Below are positions 31,676 through 42,965 of a stretch of DNA of 64,000 nucleotides, piece by piece. Origin of the DNA: Acanthosepion pharaonis (taxonomy: Eukaryota > Mollusca > Cephalopoda > Sepiida > Sepiidae); contig CAHIKZ030005201.1 in the NCBI GenBank assembly GCA_903632075.3, forward strand, positions 3,169,001 to 3,233,000, written 5' to 3'. The first letter of the stretch is position 1; every line of letters begins with the position of its first letter. The notes under the pieces were generated by a model. That model saw only the letters and a program-made list of their open reading frames with translations. It was not told the DNA's origin and did not search any database. The position numbers were made by a program, and so were the translations under genes.

Positions 31676-33040
31676 GGACTAGTTCACATAGTCACAGAGG
31701 GTATACTATTTACTCCACAACAGTTTCTTTCACGCAATTCATATATACGGAGTGAAAAGAAAGTTTAATCAATGAAGAGACGGTATATTTAACCGGCCTC
31801 CCTAGCAAGACTGGTCATGACATACAGTCGTTTTAACGTGGAGAGCGACCTATGTATACGGGCCAAGGACAAAAATTGATTTTTGCCTAGCCCACGCGAT
31901 CACTGTCACGCTGGCACCGGTATTACGCCGACCCAACCTATTTAGTACAATGAGAAATGTACTGCCGTTGGAATATCCTGGACTGAGTGAGCAGCTTCTT
32001 CCATCTAAAATGAGGAGAAACATAGCTTCACTAACAGCACAGGGGCGATAACCATGTCATAGTAAACCTTCATTGGCAATGGTTAACTTCTGTGTCAGTG
32101 AATACACGATACAAATTTTACAATGACGTTCACCCTGTCCAAGGCCCAAGGGCCACTCGAAGTAGAGGGTTACAGAATAAGAAGCTCAGCTTATGCAGAT
32201 ATGTGAAGAGAATTACGGGTAAAGCTAGAGTTGAACAGGTTAAGATTGTAGTGACCAGGGAAGCAACCTCTTGGGAGTCAGTTCCACAAGAGGGGAGAAG
32301 CTGCTTGAGTGAAACTTACATTTCGCCAAGGGAACACGAAGAGAATGATGATGGTTCACTACAATGGGCGTGGCATGGCGGGTTTTAACTGTGAAAGTTA
32401 GAACAGGTGGAACTAAACAGTCAATAAGAGAATGTGTGAAAATAGTTGGGACTTAATATCATAAATATATGATTTCTGTACATTAGTCTCCGTGTTAGTG
32501 AAAACGCAGTAAAAACGTCATATCGTTGTGATATTTTGGTAGCGCATTACCATTCAAATGCTCTAACTTAACATAACAATTTCTAGTCCAACTGAGTCAC
32601 AGGTTTCCAAGAAGCTTTTCTGTTAATTAATTATAAATCGACTAAAAGGTTTATACAAAAGATAATTCATGGTCTGTTAAATGCTTTTACATTTCTTACC
32701 TTCGATATATTCTCTCTTCGATCACGTGAACGCCAATACTTTAATATTAATTAATTAATAATGATAAATACTATTTACAATTAATTGCTATCAAAATTTA
32801 GAAAATAGAAATGCCATAACATCAAGCGACATTTTCAGCGAATAATAATAATGATAATAATAAGCGGCAGTGGTTGGTGTACATCATGGCCGGGTGTCGA
32901 GGATAAAGCGACTTGAGAGTTACATCTAGATACATGGGGAAAAAAAACTGTTACCATATCGCGTATTTATACCTGTGATGTGATACAGACTGGGTATCTT
33001 GAGAGGTCTATTGACCTTTGTATACTTGTATCCAAAAATA
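31676..33040. other. unassigned stretch
   Basis: 31790-32400 is less AT-rich than the surroundings and contains a 98-codon open frame (32092-32388, from MSVNTRYKFYND) with no recognised similarity. CGGGCCAAGGACAAAAATTG near 31860 vaguely resembles repeat G1. The rest is AT-rich with a short TAA tract near 32845. Confidence 0.3.
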
Positions 33041-33890
33041 ACCTCTGACATACATAACATCTTACTTATTACAAAACGCAGATTGTGTGTGTGTGTACGT
33101 TTATATATTGGATCAGATTTCCTACATTTTTCAACCGATTTCAACAAAACTTCACAGGACTACATGAAATTACCTTGCGGTACCAGCGCCAAATATTGGA
33201 AAAACACAATTGTTTTTGCACGAAATCAATTTGAAAGCACGGTTAAGTGTATCACACCCGGCCGGAAGTTACTGCCAGCTACTCAAACGTCCGAATGCCG
33301 TTAACTTCCGGTGACTCAGCGTTTTTTTCAGAGAACGATACACAAAAAGTAAACAAATGAAATCTAAACATACACAAGTCCTCCTAACTGAAAATAATAA
33401 CCGGAAACTACTTTAAATACACATGGTGTCCAATTTTTTTGACTGTATTCAATAAGTAAAAATCATAAGTTCTAAAAGATTACAGAAAGGCTACTAAATG
33501 AATACGATTTGTTAGATCATAATCAATAAACCCAAATAAAGTTAATATTTTTGTATTAGAAACAACGAGAGGAAAATATATTCAAATCAGAATTCTAATT
33601 ATGAAGCACCATAAGCAAAATATGCAATTTTTTACTGTATTCAATAAGTAAAAATCATAAATTCTAAAAGATTACAGAAAGGCTACTAAATGAATAAGAT
33701 TTGTTAAATCATCATACTTATTATAAAACCCAGTGTGTGTGTGTGTGTACGTTTATATATTGGATCGGATTTCCTACATTTTTTAACCGATTTCAACAAG
33801 ACTTCACAGGACTATGTAAAATTACCTTGCGGTGGTTCTGACAGCGCCCGAAATTGGAAAAACACAATTGTTTTTTGCACAAAATTTATG
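33040..33890. repeat. interleaved direct repeats
   Basis: Segment P occurs at about 33058-33225 and 33712-33885, both with GTGTGTACGTTTATATATTG and AACTTCACAGGACTA-like blocks and AAAAACACAATTG. Segment Q occurs at about 33433-33520 and 33628-33712, with TGTATTCAATAAGTAAAAAT. The order is P-Q-Q-P. A perfect 10-bp inverted repeat (CCGGAAGTTA, 33262-33271 with 33302-33311) follows the first P. Confidence 0.8.
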
Positions 33891-34508
33891 TCGCAATAAA
33901 AATGTGCTTAAGTAAATAAAGAGAAAAAAGTGACTATTATTTTTATACCCTTACATTATAACCCACCCACACAAGTGTCGCTCATAAACAGGTTTAGATT
34001 TTAATTACGGAATTTATAAACAAAAATATATATATATATAAAATAAACTTTAAAAGAACTAAGAATAAAGAACTGGAAATTGGGTGAACAAGCAGATGGA
34101 AATATCATAGAAGAAAATGACGGATAATAATAACATATTATATATAAAATGAGATGAACTAAGTCCGACTATTATTTAATATATTTTCTGTTTATACTCT
34201 ATTTTAATAGACATAATTTATCTAAGTACATACTCTGTTCTTTAATTCTTTATATAGGCAGGCAAACCTTTAGTTTGCGTGAATATGACAAGAATTAAGC
34301 TAAGTTAGATAAATATATTATTAAAAAATATTATCTTTTATTATATTACAATGGAACATTAATTTTACTGAAAGAATTATCATTTCGATTAATATATGCC
34401 TATATTTTTTCCTAATTATTATTATAATTTGCTTTGTATCATACATTGAGCTCTCATATGGACTAAAGCTAAAAGTTCTTTTTACAATAATCCCTGCCAG
34501 TTACAATT

Positions 34509-34510
<2 letters not shown>
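33891..34510. other. AT-rich non-coding stretch
   Basis: No gene recognised. Confidence 0.4.
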
Positions 34511-34552
<42 letters not shown>

Positions 34553-34666
34553 AAAAGTGTATATAAATATAAATAAATATATATATGTATAATTATTTAT
34601 ATATTATATGCGCGGTACTTATTAGAAAGCGCTCAATATCAGAGATAGAGCTCACATCTATCCAAC

Positions 34667-34713
<47 letters not shown>

Positions 34714-34863
34714 AAAGTAACAATTCGTGTCAAATCAGTTGTTAGTGTTTTTGTTGTTCTACGCAATGAAAACGAAATAGTCCATTATATATGAGGCATT
34801 GGCAGGAAAATTTAAACACTTTCTTTCTTTCTTTTTTTCTTTCTTTCTTTCTTTCTTTCTTTC
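34511..34863. repeat. microsatellite cluster
   Basis: (TA)n at 34511-34549, (TA)n at 34671-34711 and (CTTT)n at 34818-34863, separated by unremarkable AT-rich sequence. Confidence 0.95.
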
Positions 34864-35620
34864 TAGCCAAATTCCCGTATTCCGAAAATTTCTCTTAATA
34901 ATAATTTCAAAAACAAAAATTCACTAGACGGTTTCTTTTTTACTCATGGTAACTGGATTTTTGGCGATTGTTTCACTCAATTTCATCATCCTTTTATCGC
35001 GGTTACAATAGCTTCTCGGCATTTTGTCTAAGATCAAAGTGTAGTATATGTTCACATAAGCTTAATCTGATTCATGCTTTCCATTTCAATCTTCCCTGCT
35101 TTCATTATTTCTTTCATTTTTTTCACTGAAACCAAGTAGTGTCTTTTCCTCTCTTTCCATGCGATCAAAACGGAATTATTTATGAGGTATTGGCAGGGAG
35201 TAACGGCCATGCGAACTAAAGAAGCGAGGGAAAAGTACAACAATAATAATAATAATGATATTAATAATAAATTCCATGGTGCTATACTAAGCATGGCTCT
35301 CGTGGCTTTTCATTTTAATTGATTGGAGGTGACCCAGGCAGGTAAAAAGTGACTTAGCTTTTACTACACGGATACATGTAGTGTCCAGTGAAGATAGAAC
35401 ACATGACTAATATTCAGTGAGACCAGCAATTTAGCTTATGAAGGAATGAAGCTAAATGAGAGAAAATATTACGAAAAATATTATCTTTTTATAATATTTC
35501 AATGAAACATTATTAATTTAGCTGAAAACATTCTTCTGCTTTCTTTTATTTTGTTTATTTTTATATAGCAATATTCAGATGACACAGAGTTGATATCGGA
35601 GATAAAATGAATTCACTAAA
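34864..35620. other. non-coding stretch
   Basis: No gene recognised; a short (AAT)n tract lies near 35241-35260. CATAAATAATTCC-like sequence and GGCATTGGCAGG near 34795 recur in altered form near 35180-35200, suggesting an old duplication. Confidence 0.35.
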
Positions 35621-35626
35621 TGCACA

Positions 35627-35680
35627 AAAATAGAAAGGGGCATAAAACAAGGATATGTCTTTCCACTGAAATTATTCAAC
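35627..35680 (+). pseudogene. LINE reverse-transcriptase motif remnant
   Basis: KIERGIKQGYVFPLKLFN is recognisable as the 'RGVRQGC..SP.LFN' block of a LINE reverse transcriptase with several substitutions. Nothing before or after keeps the frame. Confidence 0.5.
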
Positions 35681-35779
35681 TGTTACTTTTTTTCTATGTT
35701 CACTCCACAATTTCCTTTCCTTTTAGCTCTTAATAACTTTTATATTTTGCTGTCACTCCCCGCCATCCATTTACTCAAA

Positions 35780-36060
35780 CTGGCCAGGTCAGCTGTGCGT
35801 TACTTTCTTTTGCTCCTCTTACCTTCTTTCCTCGTTATGTGACAGAGAAATTTCAACTGCCTCTTCTTGATGTTAAGTATAAGTGTCCTTTTTGTTGCCA
35901 TTGTGTCTAGAACTTCGTTGTTGCTCACATGTTCGGTCCATAGTATTCTCCGCATCCTTCAGCATTCACTGCCATATAGCGAAACTAATATTACATAACA
36001 GTTCAGTACTCTTATCTTTGTTTCTACTACCACCATCGATAACCACGAGAGGTTAAGAAA
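35780..36060 (-). pseudogene. LINE C-terminal remnant (RTE-like)
   Basis: The minus strand reads RMRRILWTEHVSNNEVLDTM, then TLILNIKKRQLKFLCHITRK. This is the region after the polymerase domain in RTE-like LINEs, with the WTEH and RQL.FL.H.TRK landmarks. It lies next to the plus-strand fragment at 35627-35680, so two opposed insertions or an inversion have occurred here. Confidence 0.7.
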
Positions 36061-36390
36061 ACTATATTTTATTTTTAAATTCAGATTTCTGATTATCAGT
36101 TTTTAAACTTTTGGGCTGTACTCAAATATGGAATAGAGAAATGTTCTTTCACTATCAATTTAGGAACATTAAGATAAGAAGTTACTTTGAATGTAAAATA
36201 ATAATAATAATAATGTTTAGAATTGTTGTTTGGAAGTGACTTCCATTGAACCAAGCCTTGTGAATAAAATTGTGTAGACGAAACTGTTCGAAAGCCGTCA
36301 ATGTAACGTGATTTAACAAGTCATCGTGATCGAGAGTTTTAGCGTATTGGCTTTATTAAACCGTGCATGATTTTTCAGGTGTGTCCCAAA
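36061..36390. other. non-coding stretch
   Basis: AT-rich with an (AAT)n tract near 36197-36214. No gene recognised. Confidence 0.4.
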
Positions 36391-36466
36391 TGGTACCGCA
36401 CACTGGATTCGAACCAGGGTCTTATGACCGGAACTCTAGCGTTCTAATCATTAGGATACGAGTCTA
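36391..36466 (-). other. tRNA-like sequence (pseudogene or SINE head)
   Basis: On the minus strand TATCCTAATGATTAGAAC resembles a D arm and CTGGTTCGAATCCAG forms a perfect T arm with a consensus B box. The segment between them and the acceptor arms do not pair well, so I do not call a functional tRNA or an isotype. Confidence 0.5.
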
Positions 36467-36764
36467 TTAAACAACTGAATCGATTTCATATTATTATAGT
36501 CATGTTACAGATAAAAGTGCATTATGTAAAGTAAACGTGTCCTGTATTCTTGGAGACAGATAAAGCGTAAAGGTTATCTTTGAAAATATCTGTTTTCTGC
36601 CCTTGGAAGGATGTAAATAAAGTGTAACAAGACGGTCGTCCAGACTGAGTCATAATAATGCATTAAATGTTATTTAGTGACTTGAAGTATTGAGAGAGTT
36701 AAAAATAAATGAGTAAAAATCCCAATAAGAAAAAAAGATGGAAGATTACACAAACGATTATTCT

Positions 36765-36945
36765 TGTCGTACTAGTAATTCTGATCGGCTCAATAAAATT
36801 GGCAGCTGATCTAAAAAATGATCTATTTTCTGTTGTTAACCGGGACAAGGAATGGTTTGTTAATTTTAACATTTCCAAGACAAAACTGCTCTTTTTTAAT
36901 CGTCTCAGAGAACCATTTTTACCTTCCATGAGCATGAAAGAGTGA
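36765..36945 (+). pseudogene. CR1/jockey-like LINE reverse-transcriptase fragment
   Basis: IKLAADLKNDLFSVVNRDKE continues as WFVNFNISKTKLLFFNRLRE. The same segment in a second copy lies at about 38128-38240. It corresponds to the region just after the catalytic motif. Preceding codons (from 36709) are unrelated and strongly charged or hydrophobic. Confidence 0.75.
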
Positions 36946-37022
36946 TCCACTGCGTCATCTCGTGCTAACGTCTTTCGCTGACATGAAGTGGAAATATTAA
37001 ATAAATGTACGTGCAAATATTC

Positions 37023-37033
37023 GCACACACACC

Positions 37034-37065
<32 letters not shown>
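37023..37065. repeat. (CA)n(TA)n microsatellite
   Basis: Compound dinucleotide tract directly downstream of the LINE fragment at 36765-36945. Confidence 0.9.
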
Positions 37066-37270
37066 CCGGGTCTAATAGCAAAATTGTCCAAATCGTGTAA
37101 CACCATAAAAACAACAAAACACAAAAAAACAAAACTAACTGACTTTCTTTTTTCCAGGTTTTCAGATAAGATTTTTAGCCATCTTGACACCATTTGTCGT
37201 AAGAATCACTCAAAAACCCTTTGAGGTTAAAATCATTTTGCGTCAGTCCCACTGTCTTCCCAATTAAGCA

Positions 37271-37691
37271 ATGGTGAGAGGAAAATGATCATTCAGGCCT
37301 TCAGTAATGGTACCAACATTCATACTCTAACTTCCATCATCACAGTCCATCCAAGAAACATCAAGAGAACGGTGAATAAAGTTATAAAAGAGGGAACAGT
37401 AGAAAGGAAACCTGAATCAGGAGGTAAACAACTAGAAGACGGATCATCATTTCAAATTAGAGGGAAAGTGATCAATTAGAAAAGATCCAACTTAACCCAT
37501 AGGACGTTTCTCACGTGAAAGATGAATTTCAGCTATGACAGTCCAAAGAGCAGTGAAAAAAGACTTGAAAATGAAATCGTACGTGAAATCTGTGAGATAC
37601 CTTGTTACTCCAGGACAGATAGTTAAAAGGTTTGAGAGAACGAAAATCATCTTGAATAAGTTGGAAAATGACACACACAGTTATTATTTCT

Positions 37692-37692
<1 letters not shown>
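37271..37692 (+). pseudogene. mariner transposase DNA-binding region, truncated
   Basis: From ATG 37271: KMIIQAFSNGTNIHTLTSII and VNKVIKEGTVERKPESGG form the first helix-turn-helix and the linker. In another frame from 37532, AMTVQRAVKKDLKMKSYVK and VKRFERTKIILNKLENDTH form the second helix-turn-helix and its exit. The catalytic domain is absent: sequence passes directly into a (TA)n tract at 37697. Confidence 0.75.

Positions 37693-37696
<4 letters not shown>

Positions 37697-37756
<60 letters not shown>
37697..37756. repeat. (TA)n microsatellite
   Basis: About 60 bases of TA repeat at the truncation point of the mariner fragment. Confidence 0.97.
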
Positions 37757-37758
<2 letters not shown>

Positions 37759-37904
37759 CATCACGATTCTTCTGTTAAGTTTGGAAAGTAATTATACATT
37801 CTTATTGCTCAAAATAGAGACCAGTAGTGTTATAAAGACCTCGGAGAATTCCAATCAGATATCTAATCAATTCTAAGATACAACAGTTCAGAGCTTAATC
37901 TACC

Positions 37905-38985
37905 AAATAAATATTTTTTGCTTTTACCCTATTTGGACAATTTTTCTATTACACTTTTTTTTCCCATTAATGCAGGCAACCCTCGGAGTTTTATCCTTGG
38001 ACTCACATTGTTCATAATTCTCATCAACGACCTTCTTGATGGCATCAGTTCTCAACTCTCTTTCTATGTTGATGAAACAACCATTTCTTCCTGTCTTAAT
38101 AGTAAGTCTGAGCGTTTCGATAAGTTCAAATTGGCAGCTGATCTAAAAAAAATCTACTTTCTGTTGTTAATTGGGGCAAGGAAAATTTATTAATTTTGAC
38201 GTCTCCAAAACGAAACTGCTTTGTTTTAATTGACTGAGAAAACCCTTTTTACTTTTCATCAATTGCTAACCCCCAGGAGTGTGTTTCGTTACACCTTCTC
38301 GGACTAACGTTTACCGCTTACATGAAGTGGAAAGATTATATTGAATCAATTGCTATATCTGCATCTAAGAAAGTTGGTTCTTTGTGTCGTGTTAGAAATT
38401 TTTTTCTCGGCAGAAACTACCTTAAGTCTACCATTCATCCTTGATTTGAATACTGCTGCCACATCTGGTCTTATGCTCCTTATGTCTTATGTATATTTAG
38501 AGATTCTTAATAAAATCCAAAGAGGAATCTGCAATGTTATTGGTCCTGACTGGGCATCTCGCCTTCAGTTACTTTCCCATCGCCGTAAAGTTGCCTCACT
38601 CTACCTTTTCTATAAATACGTTCATGTTCTGATGAACTTTTCTCTATTGTGCCTTGGCTTTTTGAATTTAAGCGCAACAGTAAACTGGCGAAAACGTCTT
38701 ATTATTTTACAGTTGAATTGACTACATGTAACGATTAAGTTTTATGCTAACAGCTTCTGCTCTCGCACTTCTCACTTGCGGAACTCTCTTCCGGCTCTCT
38801 GCTTTGATCTTCAAAAGATTTAATACAATGTCAATCGTTATCTTCTTAATTCTTGTTCTATTATTCCCCCTCCTTAATAGTCTTTTTCTAACTTTCTCTA
38901 ACACTCAGCAACTCCTTGCGTCTTTGTGTCTTTATTGCTTTGCTTGCGATGAAATGATTTTAAAAAAAGCGAAATTAAGGTAACC
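37905..38985 (+). mobile_element. CR1/jockey-like LINE 3' half, inactive
   Basis: NPRSFILGLTLFIILINDLL is the block before the catalytic motif. The catalytic site itself reads FYVDETTISSCL, where YxDD is expected, so two key positions are changed. LAADLKK, RKVGSLCRVRN-like, IHP*FEYCCHIW-like, LDKIQR-like (LNKIQRGICNVIGPDWASRL) and LLSHRRKVASLYLFYKY blocks follow with frameshifts, ending in a serine/leucine-rich tail near 38985. Related copies are at 36765-36945 and 51190-51640. Confidence 0.8.
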
Positions 38986-39200
38986 TATGAAGGAGGCTAA
39001 GTGATGTAATATACACCCAAGGGACACAATTTGGCCAGGCGTTGAAACCACGATAGATTTTACTTTTTAAGAGCGACACTGACAACGCATTATATAAATA
39101 TTATGCAAAATAAAACCAATGATAACCTATAAAAGTTTGCAGAATACAAAGAACCAACGTGAATGGCCTCATTGTGTCATAAACAGCAATATATTTAGAA
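38986..39200. other. non-coding stretch
   Basis: No gene recognised. Confidence 0.4.
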
Positions 39201-39750
39201 TGACTAATAATGGGTGCATCCAGGTATCACGTCATGCCTTTTTTGTTTGCTGTTGTTGTATATATCCACTTTTACACAACCGTCCTGGGTATGACGATAA
39301 ACTATATCCGGCTGCAAGGGCAGGTTTTGAGAAGCGTGGAACCACATCTTAATTGCTGTTGTTCCCAGATCCACCCTGGTCTGGGGTGGTACCACCTGTT
39401 AGGGCCCCACCTATGGGCAAGCTGGGGACAAACACTATACAAGTACGAAAAATTTCATAGTAAAAATACCAGCAATACATTTTTATATGAAAAATTGCCA
39501 GCATTACATTTTAAAAAAAAATACCAGCAATACATTGTTGTGAAATAAAATTAAATTTCGGCATTAAATGATCCATAAGGAGGTGATATGCCGCTAAATA
39601 AATAAAGAAACAAATTTTTTTAAACACGGTGTCAGAAGTGGTTACGCCTAACTGAGGTTCTTCGTAGAAGGGAAAAGGATTTTCATTAAGTAAAAAAAAA
39701 TTTCACAACTGCCTGAGCCTCTCGACTTTACGACTTCGTCAGAATGGCCA
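39201..39750 (+). mobile_element. gypsy LTR flanked on both sides by internal sequence
   Basis: Internal 3' end (to 39396, similar to 29905-30010), LTR from TGTTAGGGCCCC at 39397 to about 39626, then CGGTGTCAGAAGTGG (39627-39641), a primer-binding-type sequence, and a leader ending in the gag start codon region (GCCTGAGCCTCTCGACTTT near 39715). The leader is repeated at 40588-40712. Confidence 0.65.
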
Positions 39751-40089
39751 GCAATTGTTTTATATATTTCCTTCAAATTCTCATCTTACTTTACTCATTC
39801 ACACACACATACACACACACACACACATATTTATCTTCGATATGTGCTATAAATATAGCATACTGTAAAAGTATATTTTTACCATATCTACTAAAACATC
39901 CGACAAGGTTGGTTTGACTAACTTGCCAGGCGACCTAATACATTAGACAAGAAAAATTCCCAACAAAAGATGAAAAAACACCTACCTACGAAGTAAATTA
40001 AAGTGCATGGTGCCTGTAAGCTCAGAGTGCAGGCAGAGAAAAAAAAATTCACGCTGTCGTAATCAGCAAGAAATTAAAATGCCGATATT
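39751..40089. other. non-coding stretch
   Basis: Contains a (CA)n tract near 39800-39826. No gene recognised. Confidence 0.4.
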
Positions 40090-40190
40090 TATTGCGTTTT
40101 ATGGCACAAGGCCGGAAAGGGGAGGGGATTAAGGCTTGTCCGTCACTAACCAATTCTCCATACACCATAATACCGCATTCTCTCAAGAAT
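40090..40190 (-). mobile_element. Tx1/L1-like LINE 3' UTR fragment
   Basis: TATGGCACAAGGCCGGAAAG and CTCCATACACCATAATACC are the reverse complement of the LINE end at 19840-20046. No clear target duplication was found. Confidence 0.7.
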
Positions 40191-40239
40191 GACCTACAAA
40201 ACGCGCCCTATGCCATAAAAATTTAATGATAATAAATTA

Positions 40240-40602
40240 ATACAGGCAATTAAAATGCCTATATATATATATATATTCATAGTAAAAATATCAGCAATAA
40301 AAATTTGAAAAAAAAAAGGTAAATAAAAAGAAATTACCAGCAATATATATATATATATATGTAATTTTTTAAATTACCGGCAATTCATTTTAGTGAATGA
40401 AATTACTAATGCTCAAAAAAATTAAATTTCGGCATTAAATGACCCATAAGGAGGTGATATGCCGCTAAATAAATAAAGAAACAAATTTTTTAAACAGTCG
40501 TTAATAAATGGTTAAACGGGACACACGTGTCTTTTAAGTTGTACCGAACGAAGCTGTTATAAACGCAAACGAATTATTATAAAAACATGGTGTCAGAAGT
40601 GG
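40240..40602 (+). repeat. LTR end and primer-binding site of a gypsy element
   Basis: GGCATTAAATGACCCATAAG and GATATGCCGCTAAATAAAT match 39560-39600. The LTR appears to end AACA at 40587 and is followed by TGGTGTCAGAAGTGG (40588-40602), a classic gypsy primer-binding sequence. Short (TA)n tracts lie inside. The 5' limit of the LTR is not clear. Confidence 0.65.
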
Positions 40603-41800
40603 TTACTCCTAACTGAGGTTCTTCGTAGAAGGGAAAAGGATTTTCATTAAGTAAAAAAAAAATTTCACTACAACTGCCTGAGCCTCTCGACTTTACCACT
40701 CCTTCAGCATGGCCCAGAAGTGCGAGAGATTTCGACGCGCATCCATGTTGCACGAGGAAACTGGACCAGTTCAAATGCGTACCCTAATCTACTGTATTAG
40801 TAAAGAATCAGAAAATTTACATAAAACAATTACATTTTCAAAAAAAAAAAGATGCGAATGACTTCAAAACGGTATTAGCGGAATTCGAAGCTCACTCCAT
40901 CCTTTAAGGTGAACGTCACCTACCAAAAGGCTATGTTTCACGCAAGATAACAACACTTCGGCGAATCGATAACGGAATTTGCAAGTGAATTATACGAACT
41001 TGCTGAACATTGTGACTCTGGGCGATGAAATCAAAGAGAGATGTATGGTTGAGCTCCAAGACAAAGGACTAAACGGAACGTCTACAACTGCAACACACCC
41101 CAGACTTGAAATTCGACAAAGCCCTAGAAACGGTGTGAAGTTGCGAGCAAGTCAGGGTATAAATTGAGGAAAAGCAAATAAAGAACGGGAACGAAATACG
41201 AACGAACCGTATAAAGGCTCGAAAACCAAAACCGGAACATACAGCCAGAAAAAGTGTGTAGATGTAACCAACAACATGGCTGGGACCAGTGTCCGGCGAA
41301 AGGGAAAACCTACAGAAAATTTAACCGAAAAACATCACTTCGAAGATTGTTGCAGAACGAAGATAAACAACATTAGCGAAATAAAGAGATAAGGTATTGG
41401 AATATTTTCTAGGATCACTGTCAGAAAGAAAAAAAACAATAACACTCGACACATGGTTTGCGTAGCTACAAATTTGCGGTACCATCGTGAAATTTAAAAT
41501 AGACACCCTGAAGAGGACATTAGTGTTAAAAACCTACGTGTGAGGTTGCCTCTAAAACCAACAGAAAGAAATTTTAGGAACCCAGGTGGCATATTATCGT
41601 GCAAAGGAATACATAAAATTCCTATTCATTCGATGTATGCGTGACAGTGGAGATATGGAAAACCTACTATCGCGAGACATTACTCATTTAATGGGAAAGG
41701 TAATAAAGTTCGAATAAATTGGGAACATCTTCGACCAAGGAGGCTGCATGTAAAAATTTATTTGAAAGACTATGCCAATCCGCAGTGTTTCAACGGCAAA
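40603..41800 (+). pseudogene. gypsy gag-pol remnant
   Basis: After the leader, ATG at about 40709 opens MAQKCERFRRASM. Frame-shifted pieces continue as LAEFEAHSI, SITEFASELYELAEHCD, then a zinc-knuckle region at about 41250-41340 (CRCNQQHGWDQCPAKGK, then DCCRTK-like). Protease-like and further pol traces fade out by about 41800. Stops and frameshifts are frequent. Confidence 0.7.
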
Positions 41801-41809
41801 ACGAATAAC

Positions 41810-42206
41810 CTACCCAATTTTACCCACAGTAAAAGTTGAACTTGAATGGTTAGAAGGCGATGATATACAAAACCTACAAACTGGTAGGCACCAATGTTTA
41901 ACAATTTGGATAGATAAAGTGTCCTTTAAGGAGCTGTTAAAAGTTTTACCTAGGCTCTTCACAGGTCTCTCTCTCAACGTCAGGATAGTAGCTCCCGATA
42001 TCGAGAACCTGAAATTATCTGCTACTTTTCTTTTCTTCATAACTAACGATCACAACTTCGCAGGCTTGAAACTCATTCTCGCCCAAGCTATAAGCTTTTT
42101 CAAGTCTACGAAGGATCCACCTACTCCCCGTGACCGAAGATGCTGTAATAGTCAGATCGTCCATGTACGCTTTGATTGGTGGCTGACGCACTCCTGTCTT
42201 CATCAT
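41810..42206 (-). pseudogene. reverse-transcriptase fragment with YMDD motif
   Basis: MMKTGVRQPPIKAYMDDLTI at 42206 carries an intact YMDD catalytic motif, followed by SRWILRRLEK. After frame changes the strand continues KVADNFRFSISGATILTL and RPVKSLGKTFNSSLKDTLSI. The element type is unclear: this kind of fragment occurs widely in animal genomes as a LINE-type polymerase. It is in opposite orientation to the neighbouring gypsy remnant. Confidence 0.75.
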
Positions 42207-42320
42207 AGGATATGAATAAACAATTGTTAAGCTCGCAGAACATCAAAAGCATTAAAAAAAAATATATAGGAATTTTCCCATATACAAAAACAATAAAGAA
42301 TATATAACGACAAGCGTGCG

Positions 42321-42363
42321 CACACACACACACACATATACATACATACATACGTATGTGTGT
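42321..42363. repeat. CA/TA/CATA microsatellite tract
   Basis: (CA)n followed by TACATACATACATACGTATG and a short (GT)n run. Confidence 0.85.
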
Positions 42364-42689
42364 GTATTAGGTACCACCAAAAATAAAATGTATGCATCAG
42401 TGGCAGGTCGACAAAGCAGGTAAGTTCTAAATTTAAGATTAATCAAAGGTGGAAATGACCCGGTCAAATGAGTGTAATTATTTATTCATTCATGAAGGAG
42501 TGTAAAACAATGTCCCTTATTAACAAACAAATCTGATTTATTTTTAATTTTTTAAAATTTGTAATTATTAAAATTTAGAATATAAGAAAATATATCCAAT
42601 TGAATAGAGGATCAGAATGCTTGGTCTACTTTGGAATTACTTGCTGTATTTTTGTCAATCAAATGCTTTTTTTGTAAAACAGAAAACCC
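42364..42689. other. non-coding stretch
   Basis: No gene recognised. Confidence 0.4.
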
Positions 42690-42965
42690 CTCCCCACTTA
42701 CCGAAAATCTACGCTGAATCGTAAAATAAAAAATGCAATAAGACAAAGATTATTTGATTAGAATTGTTTTTATAAATAAGATTTAAGGACATTATTGTCT
42801 TAAGAAAAAGTTTTTTCGATGAATAATGAATTTTTACAAATATTGATTTCATTTTCTAAAAAATTTAATTATAAGGATAATTTCTGCATCATTTCAATCC
42901 GAGGAAAACTATATTTACGAATCAAAAATTGAAAAGTCATTTACACACGTTAATTATTTTAGTGT
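42690..42965 (-). repeat. dispersed repeat D1
   Basis: Same orientation as 10256-11065: ACCGAAAATCTACGCTGAAT, AAATGCAATAAGAC, GACATTATTGTCTTAAGAAA and TATTTACGAATCAAAAATTG occur in the same order. Confidence 0.65.

Noticed and set aside
32092..32388. 98-codon open frame as a novel small gene
   Set aside because: No recognised motif, no promoter or intron signals, and it lies in a transposon-rich region; kept only as an unassigned frame.
36709..36790. Signal-peptide-like start (MSKNPNKKKRW then a hydrophobic stretch) of a new membrane protein
   Set aside because: The frame runs straight into a LINE reverse-transcriptase fragment; the hydrophobic stretch is probably fortuitous.
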